Of a stretch of 64,000 bases of DNA, positions 53,925-62,568 are shown piece after piece. The notes beneath the pieces are model-generated. The model saw only the letters and a program-made list of their open reading frames with translations. It was not told the DNA's origin and searched no databases. Source of the stretch: Arthrobacter crystallopoietes (lineage in GTDB: Bacteria > Actinomycetota > Actinomycetes > Actinomycetales > Micrococcaceae). The position numbers and the translations under genes were made by a program. The stretch spans positions 3,906,001 to 3,970,000 of the forward strand of contig NZ_CP072014.1 in NCBI RefSeq assembly GCF_017603825.1, given 5' to 3'. The stretch's first letter is position 1. Every line of letters begins with the position of its first letter.

Positions 53925-54557
53925 ATGAGCGCCGATAAGCAGACCAGTTGGTCCTACACGGAGGGACTGCCCACCGAGGATGAGGTATTGCTCCGCGCAC
54001 GTGAACGCTCCTACGAACTCGGCGTCGCCACGGTAAGTCCCGGCGTTGCCGCCGCCTTGACGGTTCTGGCCGCAGGTTCCAAAGCACACACCGTGGTAGA
54101 GATCGGTTCGGGCGCGGGCGTTTCGGGCGTCTGCCTGCTGCGCGGCCTGCCCGCCAATGCCGTGCTTACCACCATTGATTCCGATGTGGACCATCTGCGG
54201 GCCGCCCGCGAAGCTTACGCCGAGGCAGGAATTCCCAGCAACCGCACCCGGACCATTTCCGGCCGCGCGGCCGACGTGCTGCCGCGGCTGACAGACGGCG
54301 CTTACGATCTGGTCTTTGTGGATGCCGATAAGCCCTCCTACCCCCTCTATGTGGAGCGGGCCGTACGGCTGCTCAAGAGCGGCGGGATGCTAATCATTAA
54401 CGACGCGCTGGACAAGGACCGTGTCTCGGACCCGGCCATCCGGGAGGAGACCACCAACACCTTGCGGCAGGTGGGCAAGAGCGTCCGGGAAAACGAAGAC
54501 CTGATCTCGACCGTCCTGCCCACCGGTGACGGACTGTTGCTGGCCGTCAAACGCTGA
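53925..54557 (+). CDS. SAM-dependent O-methyltransferase
   Basis: 210-residue class I methyltransferase of the catechol/caffeoyl-CoA O-methyltransferase-like family. The SAM motif VVEIGSGAGVSGVCLLRGLP is at about 58-77, and VFVDADKPSYPLYVERAV holds the metal-type aspartate. GGMLIINDALDKDRV follows. The substrate is unknown. The same gene lies divergent to sigE in mycobacteria. It converges on pepA, with two bases between them. Confidence 0.9.
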   Translation: MSADKQTSWSYTEGLPTEDEVLLRARERSYELGVATVSPGVAAALTVLAAGSKAHTVVEIGSGAGVSGVCLLRGLPANAVLTTIDSDVDHLRAAREAYAEAGIPSNRTRTISGRAADVLPRLTDGAYDLVFVDADKPSYPLYVERAVRLLKSGGMLIINDALDKDRVSDPAIREETTNTLRQVGKSVRENEDLISTVLPTGDGLLLAVKR

Positions 54558-54559
54558 GG

Positions 54560-56182
54560 CTAGCCGCGGTAACCGGCCAGGAACGACAGCAGGAGGCGTG
54601 CGCCGTAGCCGGTAGCGCCCTTGGTGACCTCTGCTTCATCGGCGGTGGCCCGGGCCGGACCGGCGATGTCCAGGTGGATCCACGGGGTCTGGCCGACAAA
54701 CTCCCGAAGGAACAGCGCCGCCGTGATCGAACCGGCCTGGACCTTGGACTTCGGTGAAGAAATATGGGACAGGTCCGCCACGGTGGAATCCAGCGAGGAC
54801 CGGTACTCCTCCGCTGCCTCCGCCAGGGGCATATGCCACACCCGCTCCCCCGACAGCTCGGCTGCACGTTCGAAACCGCTCACCAGATCCTGCCTGGTTC
54901 CGTATAATGCGGCATGCCGCCGGCCCAGTCCCAGTGAAGCCGCGCCCGTCAGCGTTGCAATGTCGATCAGCACATCCGGTGCCAGTTCGTCACGGGCAAA
55001 CGCAAGGGCATCGGCGAGCACCATGCGCCCTTCGGCGTCGGTATTACCGATTTCAACGGTGGTGCCGTCGTAGGTCCTGACGACGTCACCCGGACGATAG
55101 GAGGCGGCCCCGATGGAATTCTCGGCCAGTGCCAGCAGGCCGGTGACACGGTGCGGAATACCAAGTTCGGCGGCCGCGTTCAGCACGGCCAGTACGACGC
55201 CGGCACCCGCCATGTCCGTTTTCATCGGCACCATTGCTTCACGCGGCTTCAGCGATACCCCGCCCGTGTCGAACGTGATGCCTTTGCCCACCAGGACAAT
55301 ATGCTGCGCATCCGGGGCGGCATTCGCCGGGGTGTAGGACAGCTGGACCAGCCGGGATTCATGCTCGGACCCCCGGCCCACCGCCAGCAGGCCGCCGAAT
55401 CCGCCGGCTGCGAGCTCTGCGTCATTCCAAATGCGCACCTCGAGCCCGCTCTCGGCAGCGAGGCGTTCGGACTGCCCAGCCATCCACGCCGGGTTCTTGA
55501 TGTTTGAAGGCATGTTCGCCAGGTTGCGGGCCAGCCAGACGGCCTTGGCCGTTGCGCCCGCCGCGGCCAAGGCCGTCTCGGACGCCCCCGTCAGCTCCAA
55601 GGTGCGGGCCATCGGCTTCGGAGCAGGCGAGGTGCCGGCCCTCGGCGGACGGTAACCACCGAGCAGGAAACCCTCGACGAAGGCCTGCTGTGCCAGCTCA
55701 TCCAGCCCGTCGACGACGCTGGCGCGAATGGTTTCCACACCGAAAGTCGCCTTGGCCAGGGCCGCTCCCGCCTTGCGCAGGCTGGTCGGCGATTCGTCAC
55801 CGACACCAAGGAACAGCAACCGTTGAGGCAGGCCGGATTGCCGGCGAGGTGCAGTAACGGCCAGAATTTCAGCGGCCTTGCCGGTCACCGAGTTCACCTC
55901 TGCCAGGACAGCTACGTCGACGTCGTACCTGGCGGCAGCTTCCGCTGCACCCTGCCGCGGCTGCGGTGTTGCCCGCTCGTCGGAATTCCCGCCCGGGACA
56001 CCCGTAACGCCGGAGGTGCCGATAGGAACCACCAGCACGCTGAGTCCTGTGCCCGGTTCCGGCACCACGTGGTCCTTGTCCAGCCCGGGCCGGGCCACGA
56101 GTGTGGAAAGGCTCGGTGCGGCCAGCGCCGCTTCAAGCGTCCCGGCGGTCAGTTCGTCTGGTGTAGCTGCAGGGTGGCCCAC
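54560..56182 (-). CDS. pepA: Leucyl aminopeptidase PepA (M17)
   Basis: 540-residue cytosolic dizinc aminopeptidase. The N-terminal domain spans about 1-200. The catalytic domain has LVGKGITFDTGGVSLKP, the metal motif NTDAEGRMVLADALA, and HLDIAGPARATADEAEVTKG near the end. It trims N-terminal residues from peptides. Start is GTG 56182. Ten bases separate its start from the DUF3117 gene upstream on the same strand. Confidence 0.94.
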   Translation of the reverse strand: MGHPAATPDELTAGTLEAALAAPSLSTLVARPGLDKDHVVPEPGTGLSVLVVPIGTSGVTGVPGGNSDERATPQPRQGAAEAAARYDVDVAVLAEVNSVTGKAAEILAVTAPRRQSGLPQRLLFLGVGDESPTSLRKAGAALAKATFGVETIRASVVDGLDELAQQAFVEGFLLGGYRPPRAGTSPAPKPMARTLELTGASETALAAAGATAKAVWLARNLANMPSNIKNPAWMAGQSERLAAESGLEVRIWNDAELAAGGFGGLLAVGRGSEHESRLVQLSYTPANAAPDAQHIVLVGKGITFDTGGVSLKPREAMVPMKTDMAGAGVVLAVLNAAAELGIPHRVTGLLALAENSIGAASYRPGDVVRTYDGTTVEIGNTDAEGRMVLADALAFARDELAPDVLIDIATLTGAASLGLGRRHAALYGTRQDLVSGFERAAELSGERVWHMPLAEAAEEYRSSLDSTVADLSHISSPKSKVQAGSITAALFLREFVGQTPWIHLDIAGPARATADEAEVTKGATGYGARLLLSFLAGYRG

Positions 56183-56193
56183 TCGCTCAGGCC

Positions 56194-56373
56194 TTAGCTG
56201 GCGACACTGTCGGTGACACCGAGCAGGCAGTCCTTGAGATTGCCGGCCTCTTCGGCGTTGAGTTCCAGTACCAAGCGGCCACCGCCGTCGATCGGAACCC
56301 GCAGAATGAGGCTGCGCCCCTCTTTGGTGACTTCCATGGGTCCGTCACCTGTACGCGGTTTCATCGCAGCCAT
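56194..56373 (-). CDS. DUF3117 domain-containing small protein
   Basis: 59-residue actinobacterial protein beginning MAAMKPRTGDGPMEVTKEG and continuing with a small beta domain LILRVPIDGGGRLVLELN. ATG 56373 has AAAGGGA nine bases upstream; longer frames lack support. The function is unknown, but the protein is strongly conserved across actinobacteria. It is the first gene before pepA. Confidence 0.9.
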   Translation of the reverse strand: MAAMKPRTGDGPMEVTKEGRSLILRVPIDGGGRLVLELNAEEAGNLKDCLLGVTDSVAS

Positions 56374-56554
56374 TTGGTTTTCCCTTTCACCGTGGGCGGA
56401 CAAGTCCGTGACCTGTTCGCCCGTCAACATGTCAGCACGGCAAGATTTGGCAGTCGGCCGTGCGTCATCCATTCACCATTATCGCGTACATCACAGGCCG
56501 GTGCTAATCATCCCGCCACGTGTCAGACATCGTGTCGGAACGCTACAGCCAGCA

Positions 56555-57787
56555 CTACGGCGGGTAGTCTCCCCCACCGGGCAGCTCCGCCCAGGACCAC
56601 AGCCACGCCACCCAGACAATCTGTCCGGCAAGGAACATCACGCCCAGGCACACCCGGTAGGCGGTACTGCGAGAGGCCATTGCGGCCACGAGCGCCAAAG
56701 GGAACAGCGGCAACAGCAAGCGGAACGTGCTGGTTTGCGGATGCAGGAACGCGAAAAGGTAAGCGGCATAGGCAGCACACCACAGCCGGAGCTCCATGCC
56801 GATTTTCCGCGCCGGCGCGCTGCTTAGGCACAACACTGCCGCTGCCACCAGCACCAGCGGAGCAAGTACGCCGGCTACGGGGCCGAACAGGTCCTTGCCC
56901 ATATCGAACCACGGCATGAAGAGCACCAGATCATCCCCGCGCCACGCGGTTTCCGTTGCCGTATACGCATCCATTTCGCCCGTAACGGCCCAGGCGAGCG
57001 CAGGCCAGATGAGCGCGCCGGCGCAACTAACGAGCGCCAGCGCTACGATGCGCAGGAACTCTGGCGTCTGAAGTTCCTCCTGTTGCCGGCGCCAAATCCG
57101 CCACAACAAGTACACCCCCATCATCGCGGCGAATGGCACACCTGTTGGCCTGGACAGGCACATCAACAGGACCACCGGGACCGCTATCAGATAGCGCCGG
57201 GTGATGACCAGATACAGACTGCCGGCCAGCAGCGCGAGGTTCAGTGATTCGGCATAGGGAACCTGCAGTATCGGCGATACCGGAAAGACGGCCACAAACA
57301 CCACGGCCCAAAGGGCCGTGCCGTGCCCGGCAAACCGCCGGAACAGCTTGTAAATGATCCCTGCCGCCAAGAAACCGGCCAGCGTCGCCGCAACAGGGGC
57401 AAGGACCTCCCAATCCAGACCCGTGGCCGCGTTCAGCCCGCGGATGATCGCCGGAAACAATGCGTAGAACGCCCACGGATTTTCCTCGGCCTGACCGTCC
57501 CCGGCACGGGGGATTTCGGACGGATACCCATCCCGATAGATCTGCTCGTACCAGGCGCTGTCCCAGATACCGATGAAGGAAAGGTAATCGGGATGGGCGC
57601 GGCCCCAAGGACTCGGTCCTTGTTGGCGCGCAACCGCGAGGAAGACAAACAGCGAGTAGAGCCGGGCCAGTGTGTAAAGGACGACCACGTGGATCCACCA
57701 CGGCAAGGCAATGACCCGCTTTTTCCAAAACGCCAGTTCGTCCCTAAGGAAGCTGCCGGCTCCACTTTGGCGCGGCGGACTAGTCAT
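56555..57787 (-). CDS. PIG-V-like mannosyltransferase family membrane protein
   Basis: 410-residue GT-C type integral membrane glycosyltransferase with about 9-10 transmembrane helices. An outward loop after the first helix holds WDSAWYEQIYRDGYPSE (about 74-90), with an aspartate expected to be catalytic. The second family block is ENPWAFYALFPAIIRGL. Such enzymes use polyprenyl-phosphate mannose to extend cell-envelope glycolipids. The ATG overlaps the stop of the DivIVA-like gene (ATGA). Confidence 0.82.
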   Translation of the reverse strand: MTSPPRQSGAGSFLRDELAFWKKRVIALPWWIHVVVLYTLARLYSLFVFLAVARQQGPSPWGRAHPDYLSFIGIWDSAWYEQIYRDGYPSEIPRAGDGQAEENPWAFYALFPAIIRGLNAATGLDWEVLAPVAATLAGFLAAGIIYKLFRRFAGHGTALWAVVFVAVFPVSPILQVPYAESLNLALLAGSLYLVITRRYLIAVPVVLLMCLSRPTGVPFAAMMGVYLLWRIWRRQQEELQTPEFLRIVALALVSCAGALIWPALAWAVTGEMDAYTATETAWRGDDLVLFMPWFDMGKDLFGPVAGVLAPLVLVAAAVLCLSSAPARKIGMELRLWCAAYAAYLFAFLHPQTSTFRLLLPLFPLALVAAMASRSTAYRVCLGVMFLAGQIVWVAWLWSWAELPGGGDYPP

Positions 57788-58158
57788 GAGGCCGGCGGGA
57801 GCGGAGTTCCGTCGTCGTTCTTCCAGTGTCTTTCTCTCCTGAATTCGCTGATGAGTTCGTCCCTTGCCGCCAGTTCCCGGCGCAGCCTGTCCAGGACCTG
57901 GTCCACCTGGTCCATGCGGTAGCCGCGGAAGGCCACTGAGAACCGCAGCCGGTCAATGTCTGAGGCAACAGGGTGTTCGGGCAACAGCACTGCCGGCAGC
58001 CGTGGATCGGCTTCGCTCAGTCCGTCCAGCGCCGGAACTTCACCTCTTTCCCAGCCTTGGCCGGCCTCCGTCTTGGCGCGCCGGCTGACCCGTCCGGAGA
58101 CAACCAAGGCCACGGCGCCTGCGGCGGCTATGGCGAGGAAGACCAGGAACAGGCTCAC
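57784..58158 (-). CDS. Membrane-anchored DivIVA-domain protein
   Basis: 124-residue protein. One N-terminal transmembrane segment (about 2-22) is followed by a basic stretch. A DivIVA-type motif RFSVAFRGYRMDQVDQVLDR (about 72-91) is followed by a short coiled coil (LRRELAARDELISEF). The motif resembles the start of Wag31/DivIVA, a polar growth scaffold. Overlap with the mannosyltransferase gene suggests a link to envelope synthesis, which is inference. Confidence 0.82.
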   Translation of the reverse strand: MSLFLVFLAIAAAGAVALVVSGRVSRRAKTEAGQGWERGEVPALDGLSEADPRLPAVLLPEHPVASDIDRLRFSVAFRGYRMDQVDQVLDRLRRELAARDELISEFRRERHWKNDDGTPLPPAS

Positions 58159-58188
58159 GGAACCATCGTGCCAGATGCGGCCATGACC

Positions 58189-58998
58189 TTACACGTCCAC
58201 AATGCTCTCAGAGGGGCGGCCGCGGGTCTGCAAGAGTCCCGCCAGGATCCCCTCCACCGCATCCTCTGCGGTATCCACCACGCGCACCAGATCCAGGTCG
58301 ACCTCCGCGATCATGCCCTCCTCCAGCAACGTGCCGCGGACCCATTCGATGAGCGGGCCCCAGAAGGCACTTCCCACCAGCACGATGGGAAACGACGTAA
58401 CCTTCTGCGTCTGCACCAGCACCATGGCTTCGAACAGCTCGTCCATGGTTCCGAGGCCGCCGGGCAACACGATGAAGCCCTGCGCGTACTTGACGAACAT
58501 GGTCTTACGGGCGAAGAAGTACCGGAAGTTAATCCCGAGATCAACCCAGTCGTTCAGCCCCTGCTCGAAGGGCAGTTCTATCCCCAGTCCCACGGAGAGC
58601 CCGCCGGCTTCGCTGGCACCTTTGTTCGCCGCTTCCATCGAGCCCGGACCGCCGCCGGTGATGACAGCGAAATTATTCTCCACCAGCCGTCGCCCGATCT
58701 GTTCGGCGATGTCGTAGTGCTTGGTGCCGGGACGGGTGCGGGCCGACCCGAAAACACTGACGGCAGGCCCCAGCTCGGCGAGCGTGCCGAATCCTTCCAC
58801 AAATTCACTCTGGATGCGCAGCACTCGCCAGGGGTCCGTATGGGTGAAATCCGCTTTATCGCGCGTGTCCAAAAGATACTGGTCGGCCTGCGGGATATTC
58901 GCCTGGGAACGGCGCAGTTCCACGGAACCTTTATGCCGTGAAGGCAACCGTGCCGCGATATCGGATGGCAGCGGAATTTCATGCTGGTGGTTACTCAT
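58189..58998 (-). CDS. LOG family (TIGR00730) Rossmann-fold protein
   Basis: 269-residue protein of the lysine-decarboxylase-like/LOG family. SVFGSARTRPGTKHYD begins the fold, FAVITGGGPGSMEAANKGA is the first site, and the catalytic PGGLGTMDELFEA lies at about 183. Members hydrolyse nucleoside monophosphates to a base plus ribose phosphate (cytokinin-activating type), so that is the likely reaction. The first 70 residues are an extra charged stretch. It starts 157 bases from the divergent gluA. Confidence 0.9.
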   Translation of the reverse strand: MSNHQHEIPLPSDIAARLPSRHKGSVELRRSQANIPQADQYLLDTRDKADFTHTDPWRVLRIQSEFVEGFGTLAELGPAVSVFGSARTRPGTKHYDIAEQIGRRLVENNFAVITGGGPGSMEAANKGASEAGGLSVGLGIELPFEQGLNDWVDLGINFRYFFARKTMFVKYAQGFIVLPGGLGTMDELFEAMVLVQTQKVTSFPIVLVGSAFWGPLIEWVRGTLLEEGMIAEVDLDLVRVVDTAEDAVEGILAGLLQTRGRPSESIVDV

Positions 58999-59062
58999 CC
59001 CCCAAGGCTACCTACCAAACCCGCGCGGCGACGCGGTTTTTGCGACGTTTATCCAACCGATA

Positions 59063-59101
59063 GCCGAATCGGCCACATTAAACTTCAATCACGATTCGGC
59101 C
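59063..59101. promoter_or_regulatory. Paired palindromic sites upstream of gluA
   Basis: GCCGAATCGGC at 59063-59073 is a perfect odd palindrome. GATTCGG at 59093-59099 is the inverted copy of CCGAATC (59064-59070). The sites lie just above the predicted gluA -35 box and could bind a regulator. Which regulator is unknown. Confidence 0.4.
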
Positions 59102-59120
59102 ATTCGTTCCCCCAAATGCA

Positions 59121-59148
59121 TTGCTCCGTGGGAATCTTTCGCTAGATT
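59121..59148 (+). promoter_or_regulatory. Candidate gluA promoter giving a leaderless mRNA
   Basis: TTGCTC (59121-59126), 16 bases, TAGATT (59143-59148). Transcription would begin at about 59155, which is the A of the gluA ATG. No ribosome site precedes that ATG, consistent with a leaderless message, a form common in actinobacteria. Confidence 0.45.
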
Positions 59149-59154
59149 CAAGTC

Positions 59155-59970
59155 ATGACCCGTGACGCCCAACACAGTGAATCGACGCCGACCGCATCCA
59201 GCAGCGAGGCTGCCGGCCGTTCTCCACACGCAACCCAGCCTCTGGTCCTGCTCAAAGACGTCAACAAGCACTTCGGTTCGCTGCATGTGCTGCAGAACAT
59301 CAATCTTGAAGTCACCAAGGGCGAGGTCGTCGTCGTTATTGGTCCGTCGGGCTCCGGTAAGTCCACGCTCTGCCGTGCCATCAACCGCTTGGAAACGATC
59401 GACGACGGCGAGATCCTCATCGACGGCAGGAAGCTTCCGGCCGAGGGCAAGGAACTGGCCAATCTGCGCGCCGATGTCGGCATGGTGTTCCAGTCCTTCA
59501 ACCTGTTCGCGCACAAGTCCATCCTGGAAAACGTCACGCTCGGGCCGCTGAAGGTCAAAAAAATGAAGAACGGCGAGGCCAAGGAGCTGGCGATGAGCCT
59601 GCTCAAGCGCGTCGGTGTCGCGAATCAGGCGGATAAGTTGCCGGCCCAGCTCTCCGGCGGCCAACAGCAGCGCGTTGCGATTGCCCGCGCCCTGGCGATG
59701 AAGCCGAAAGTCATGCTGTTCGACGAGCCGACGTCTGCGCTGGACCCGGAGATGATCAACGAGGTGCTGGACACCATGGTCCAGCTCGCCAAAGAAGGCA
59801 TGACCATGATCGTGGTGACCCACGAAATGGGCTTCGCGCGCAAGGCTGCGGACCGGGTGATCTTCATGGCCGACGGCCAGATCGTGGAGCAGGCCACGCC
59901 GGAAGAATTCTTCACCAATCCCAAGAGCGACCGTGCCAAGGACTTCCTGGGCAAAATCCTCAACCACTGA
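59155..59970 (+). CDS. gluA: Glutamate ABC transporter ATP-binding protein GluA
   Basis: 271-residue polar-amino-acid ABC ATPase. A 25-residue hydrophilic N-terminal extension is followed by Walker [10 protein letters not shown] (about 63-71), signature [16 protein letters not shown], Walker [15 protein letters not shown] and the H-loop [15 protein letters not shown]. The operon layout gluABCD is that of the actinobacterial glutamate importer. It likely starts with a leaderless ATG. GluB follows after 50 bases. Confidence 0.93.
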   Translation: MTRDAQHSESTPTASSSEAAGRSPHATQPLVLLKDVNKHFGSLHVLQNINLEVTKGEVVVVIGPSGSGKSTLCRAINRLETIDDGEILIDGRKLPAEGKELANLRADVGMVFQSFNLFAHKSILENVTLGPLKVKKMKNGEAKELAMSLLKRVGVANQADKLPAQLSGGQQQRVAIARALAMKPKVMLFDEPTSALDPEMINEVLDTMVQLAKEGMTMIVVTHEMGFARKAADRVIFMADGQIVEQATPEEFFTNPKSDRAKDFLGKILNH

Positions 59971-60020
59971 CCTCCCCGACCGGAAATTTCATCCGAAGTA
60001 ATCACTAGCAAGGAGAAAAC

Positions 60021-60869
60021 ATGCGCAAGACCCGCTTTGCAATGGCGGCAATGGGTGCCATTGCCGCACTGACACTGTCCGCCTGTGGCGGCGACGGCGG
60101 CGACGGGGGCGAAACGGCCGGCAGCGGAGAGGGCGAAACCCTCCGCATCGGCATTAAGTACGATCAGCCGGGCCTCGGCTTCTCATCTGGCGGCGAGTTC
60201 ACCGGTTTCGACGTCGACGTCGCCAAGTACGTCGCCAACGAGCTGGGCTACACCGAGGAACAGATCGAGTTCGTCGAATCCCCTTCGGCCAACCGCGAGA
60301 ACATGCTGGCCAATGGCCAGGTCGACATGATCTTTGCGACCTACTCCATCACCGACGAACGTAAGCAGACCGTGGACTTCGCGGGGCCGTACTTCGTCGC
60401 CGGCCAGGACCTGCTCGTCCGCGCCGAAGACACCGAGATCCAGGGCCCGGACGACCTCAATGGCAAGAACCTCTGCTCCGTCACCGGCTCCACCTCGGCC
60501 CAGCGGATCAAGGACGAGCACGCCGAGGAAGTGAACCTCCTCGAACGCCCGGGTTACGCCGAATGCGTGACGGCGATGCAGAGCGGCCAGATCGACGCCG
60601 TCACCACCGACGACATCATCCTGGCCGGCCTGGCTGCCCAGGAGAACTTCGCCGGGAAGTTCAAGGTTGTCGGTAACCCGTTCTCTGAGGAGAACTACGG
60701 CGTGGGCCTGCCCAAGGGAAGCGACCAGTGCGCCGCCATAAATGCAGCAATCAACAAGATGGTTGAAGAAGGCGCCTGGGAAGAAGCCCTTGCGGCAAAC
60801 ACCGAGGGTGTTGACTACAAGTTCAACGAGGAGCTCAACCCGCCGAAGCCGGGCGACTCCTGCGCGTAG
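60021..60869 (+). CDS. gluB: Glutamate-binding lipoprotein GluB
   Basis: 282-residue type 3 binding protein. The signal peptide ends at LSAC (cysteine about residue 22), followed by a Gly/Asp/Glu-rich linker. The fold starts with LRIGIKYDQPGLGFSSGGEF. FDVDVAKYVANELGY and DMIFATYSITDERKQTVDFA are typical of glutamate/glutamine binders. AAGGAG precedes the ATG. A hairpin follows, before gluC, and may raise its share of the message. Confidence 0.93.
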   Translation: MRKTRFAMAAMGAIAALTLSACGGDGGDGGETAGSGEGETLRIGIKYDQPGLGFSSGGEFTGFDVDVAKYVANELGYTEEQIEFVESPSANRENMLANGQVDMIFATYSITDERKQTVDFAGPYFVAGQDLLVRAEDTEIQGPDDLNGKNLCSVTGSTSAQRIKDEHAEEVNLLERPGYAECVTAMQSGQIDAVTTDDIILAGLAAQENFAGKFKVVGNPFSEENYGVGLPKGSDQCAAINAAINKMVEEGAWEEALAANTEGVDYKFNEELNPPKPGDSCA

Positions 60870-60878
60870 TTCCAGATG

Positions 60879-60910
60879 CTGTGGGGCAGGCCTCCTGGTC
60901 TGCCCCACAG
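60879..60910 (+). other. Intercistronic hairpin between gluB and gluC
   Basis: Bases 60879-60889 pair perfectly with 60900-60910, an 11-bp GC-rich stem with a ten-base loop. No T run follows. It sits in the 69-base gap after the binding-protein gene, where such hairpins often protect or attenuate the message so that the binding protein exceeds the permeases. Confidence 0.7.
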
Positions 60911-60938
60911 TCAAGCAAAGTCACTCCCATGAGAGGGG

Positions 60939-61634
60939 ATGGACAGTTTGTCAGAGTATTTCCAGAGCTATCTGACGGCGCTGGAGACCTATGATGTCGT
61001 TGCGGCGCTGTGGGTCAATATCCAACTCACCTTCTGGGCCGGTCTGTGCTCGCTGGTACTCGGCACCATTCTGGCCCTGATGCGGATATCCCCGGTACCG
61101 AGTTTCCGCTGGGCCGGCACCGCATATGTCAACATTTTTCGAAATACGCCACTGACCATCATCATGGTCTTCTGCATCCTGGTTGCCATCTTCCAGCTTC
61201 AACTGAACCTCTCCAGCGACTTCAATTTCAACTTCTTCCTCTGGGCGATCATCGGTCTGTCGGTCTACCACGCCGCCTTCGTCTGCGAAGCCATCCGAAG
61301 TGGCGTCAACACCGTGCCGCTGGGGCAGGCCGAGGCGGCCCGTGCCATCGGCCTGAGCTTCCTTCCGGCGGCACGTCTGGTGATCCTGCCCCAGGCCTTC
61401 CGTGGGGCCGTTGCCCCGCTGGGCAATACGCTGATCGCGCTGACGAAAAACACCACCGTGGCAACAGTGGCGTCCGTTGCAGAAGCCGCCGGTCTGATGA
61501 AGACCATGATCGAGTTCCGGCCTGACGTCATCATGGCAATCTTCGCTACCTTCGCACTGGGCTTCGTCATCATCGTCATACCTATCGGTCTGTTGACGAC
61601 CTGGCTTTCCAACAAACTGGCGGTGGCACGATGA
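60939..61634 (+). CDS. gluC: Glutamate ABC transporter permease GluC
   Basis: 231-residue HisM-type permease with about five transmembrane helices. NIFRNTPLTIIMVFCILVAI and the coupling region EAARAIGLSFLPAARLVILP (about 133-152) are characteristic. GAGAGGGG precedes ATG 60939. Its stop overlaps gluD (ATGA). Confidence 0.93.
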   Translation: MDSLSEYFQSYLTALETYDVVAALWVNIQLTFWAGLCSLVLGTILALMRISPVPSFRWAGTAYVNIFRNTPLTIIMVFCILVAIFQLQLNLSSDFNFNFFLWAIIGLSVYHAAFVCEAIRSGVNTVPLGQAEAARAIGLSFLPAARLVILPQAFRGAVAPLGNTLIALTKNTTVATVASVAEAAGLMKTMIEFRPDVIMAIFATFALGFVIIVIPIGLLTTWLSNKLAVAR

Positions 61635-62494
61635 AAATCCAGCAAAGCGTCCTCTTCGATGCACCCGGTCCGAAGGCCCAACGCCGGATCCTGGCCACCA
61701 ACGTCCTGGGCATCATCCTTTTCCTCGGTGCCGCGGCGTTCGTACTCAAAGGGCTAAACGACCAGGGCCAGCTCGAGGCGGAACTATGGAGACCGTTCCT
61801 GACCGCCGATGTGTGGCAGTTCACTATCCTTCCCGGGCTGATGAACACGTTCAAGGCAGCTGCCGCGGCCATCGTCACGTCCGTGGTATTCGGCCTGATG
61901 TTCGGCGTCGGGCGACTCGCCACAAACCGCGCGGTCCGCTGGCTCTGCGGCATCGTTGTCGAATTCTTCCGTGCCGTTCCGGTACTGCTGATGATGATCT
62001 TCTTCTGGCTGCTGCTTGGCCGGCTCCAAGTCGTTGAACCCGCCGACACTCCGTTCTTCGCCGTCGTGCTGGCGCTAACGCTTTACAACGGTTCGGTAAT
62101 CGCGGAACTGGTCCGTTCCGGCGTCTACGGCCTGCCTAAGGGACAGCGCGAGGCGGGAATGGCCATCGGTATGACCCGCGGCCAGTCGCTGCGCAACATC
62201 GAGCTTCCGCAGGCTCTGGTAGCCATGCTGCCCTCGCTGATCAGCCAGTTCGTGGTCATCCTTAAGGACTCGGCGCTCGGCTCCATCATCACCTACTCCG
62301 AACTACTGCGTGGCATGCAGATCTACGGCTCGGCCGGCCCCATTCTGCAGGCCCTCACCGTGGCCGCGGTGCTGTTCATCATCGTGAACTTTGCGCTTTC
62401 GTGGGTGGCGCAGAAACTTTCCGGGCTGCTCAGCAGCCGCACGTCCGGAAAGACACGGCCCGTCAGCGTGCCGACGCTGGTCGCCAAAGTCTGA
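61631..62494 (+). CDS. gluD: Glutamate ABC transporter permease GluD
   Basis: 287-residue second permease of the glutamate importer. A hydrophobic N-terminal helix (about 20-42) precedes the permease fold. VEFFRAVPVLLMMIFFWLLL and REAGMAIGMTRGQSLRNIEL (coupling loop) are seen. The start overlaps the gluC stop, so the two are coupled. A long perfect hairpin follows. Confidence 0.93.
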   Translation: MKIQQSVLFDAPGPKAQRRILATNVLGIILFLGAAAFVLKGLNDQGQLEAELWRPFLTADVWQFTILPGLMNTFKAAAAAIVTSVVFGLMFGVGRLATNRAVRWLCGIVVEFFRAVPVLLMMIFFWLLLGRLQVVEPADTPFFAVVLALTLYNGSVIAELVRSGVYGLPKGQREAGMAIGMTRGQSLRNIELPQALVAMLPSLISQFVVILKDSALGSIITYSELLRGMQIYGSAGPILQALTVAAVLFIIVNFALSWVAQKLSGLLSSRTSGKTRPVSVPTLVAKV

Positions 62495-62506
62495 CAGAAA
62501 GAACAA

Positions 62507-62555
62507 AACGGCTGAGGGTCCCCGGCAGGCATGCTGCCGGGGACCCTCAGCCGTT
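62507..62555. terminator. 22-bp terminator hairpin between gluD and dapE
   Basis: Bases 62507-62528 pair perfectly with 62534-62555 around a five-base loop. AAAA precedes the stem, so on the minus strand the dapE message would end in a short U run. The stem lies between convergent genes and can serve both. Confidence 0.88.
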
Positions 62556-62568
62556 AAGAACCGGAAGG

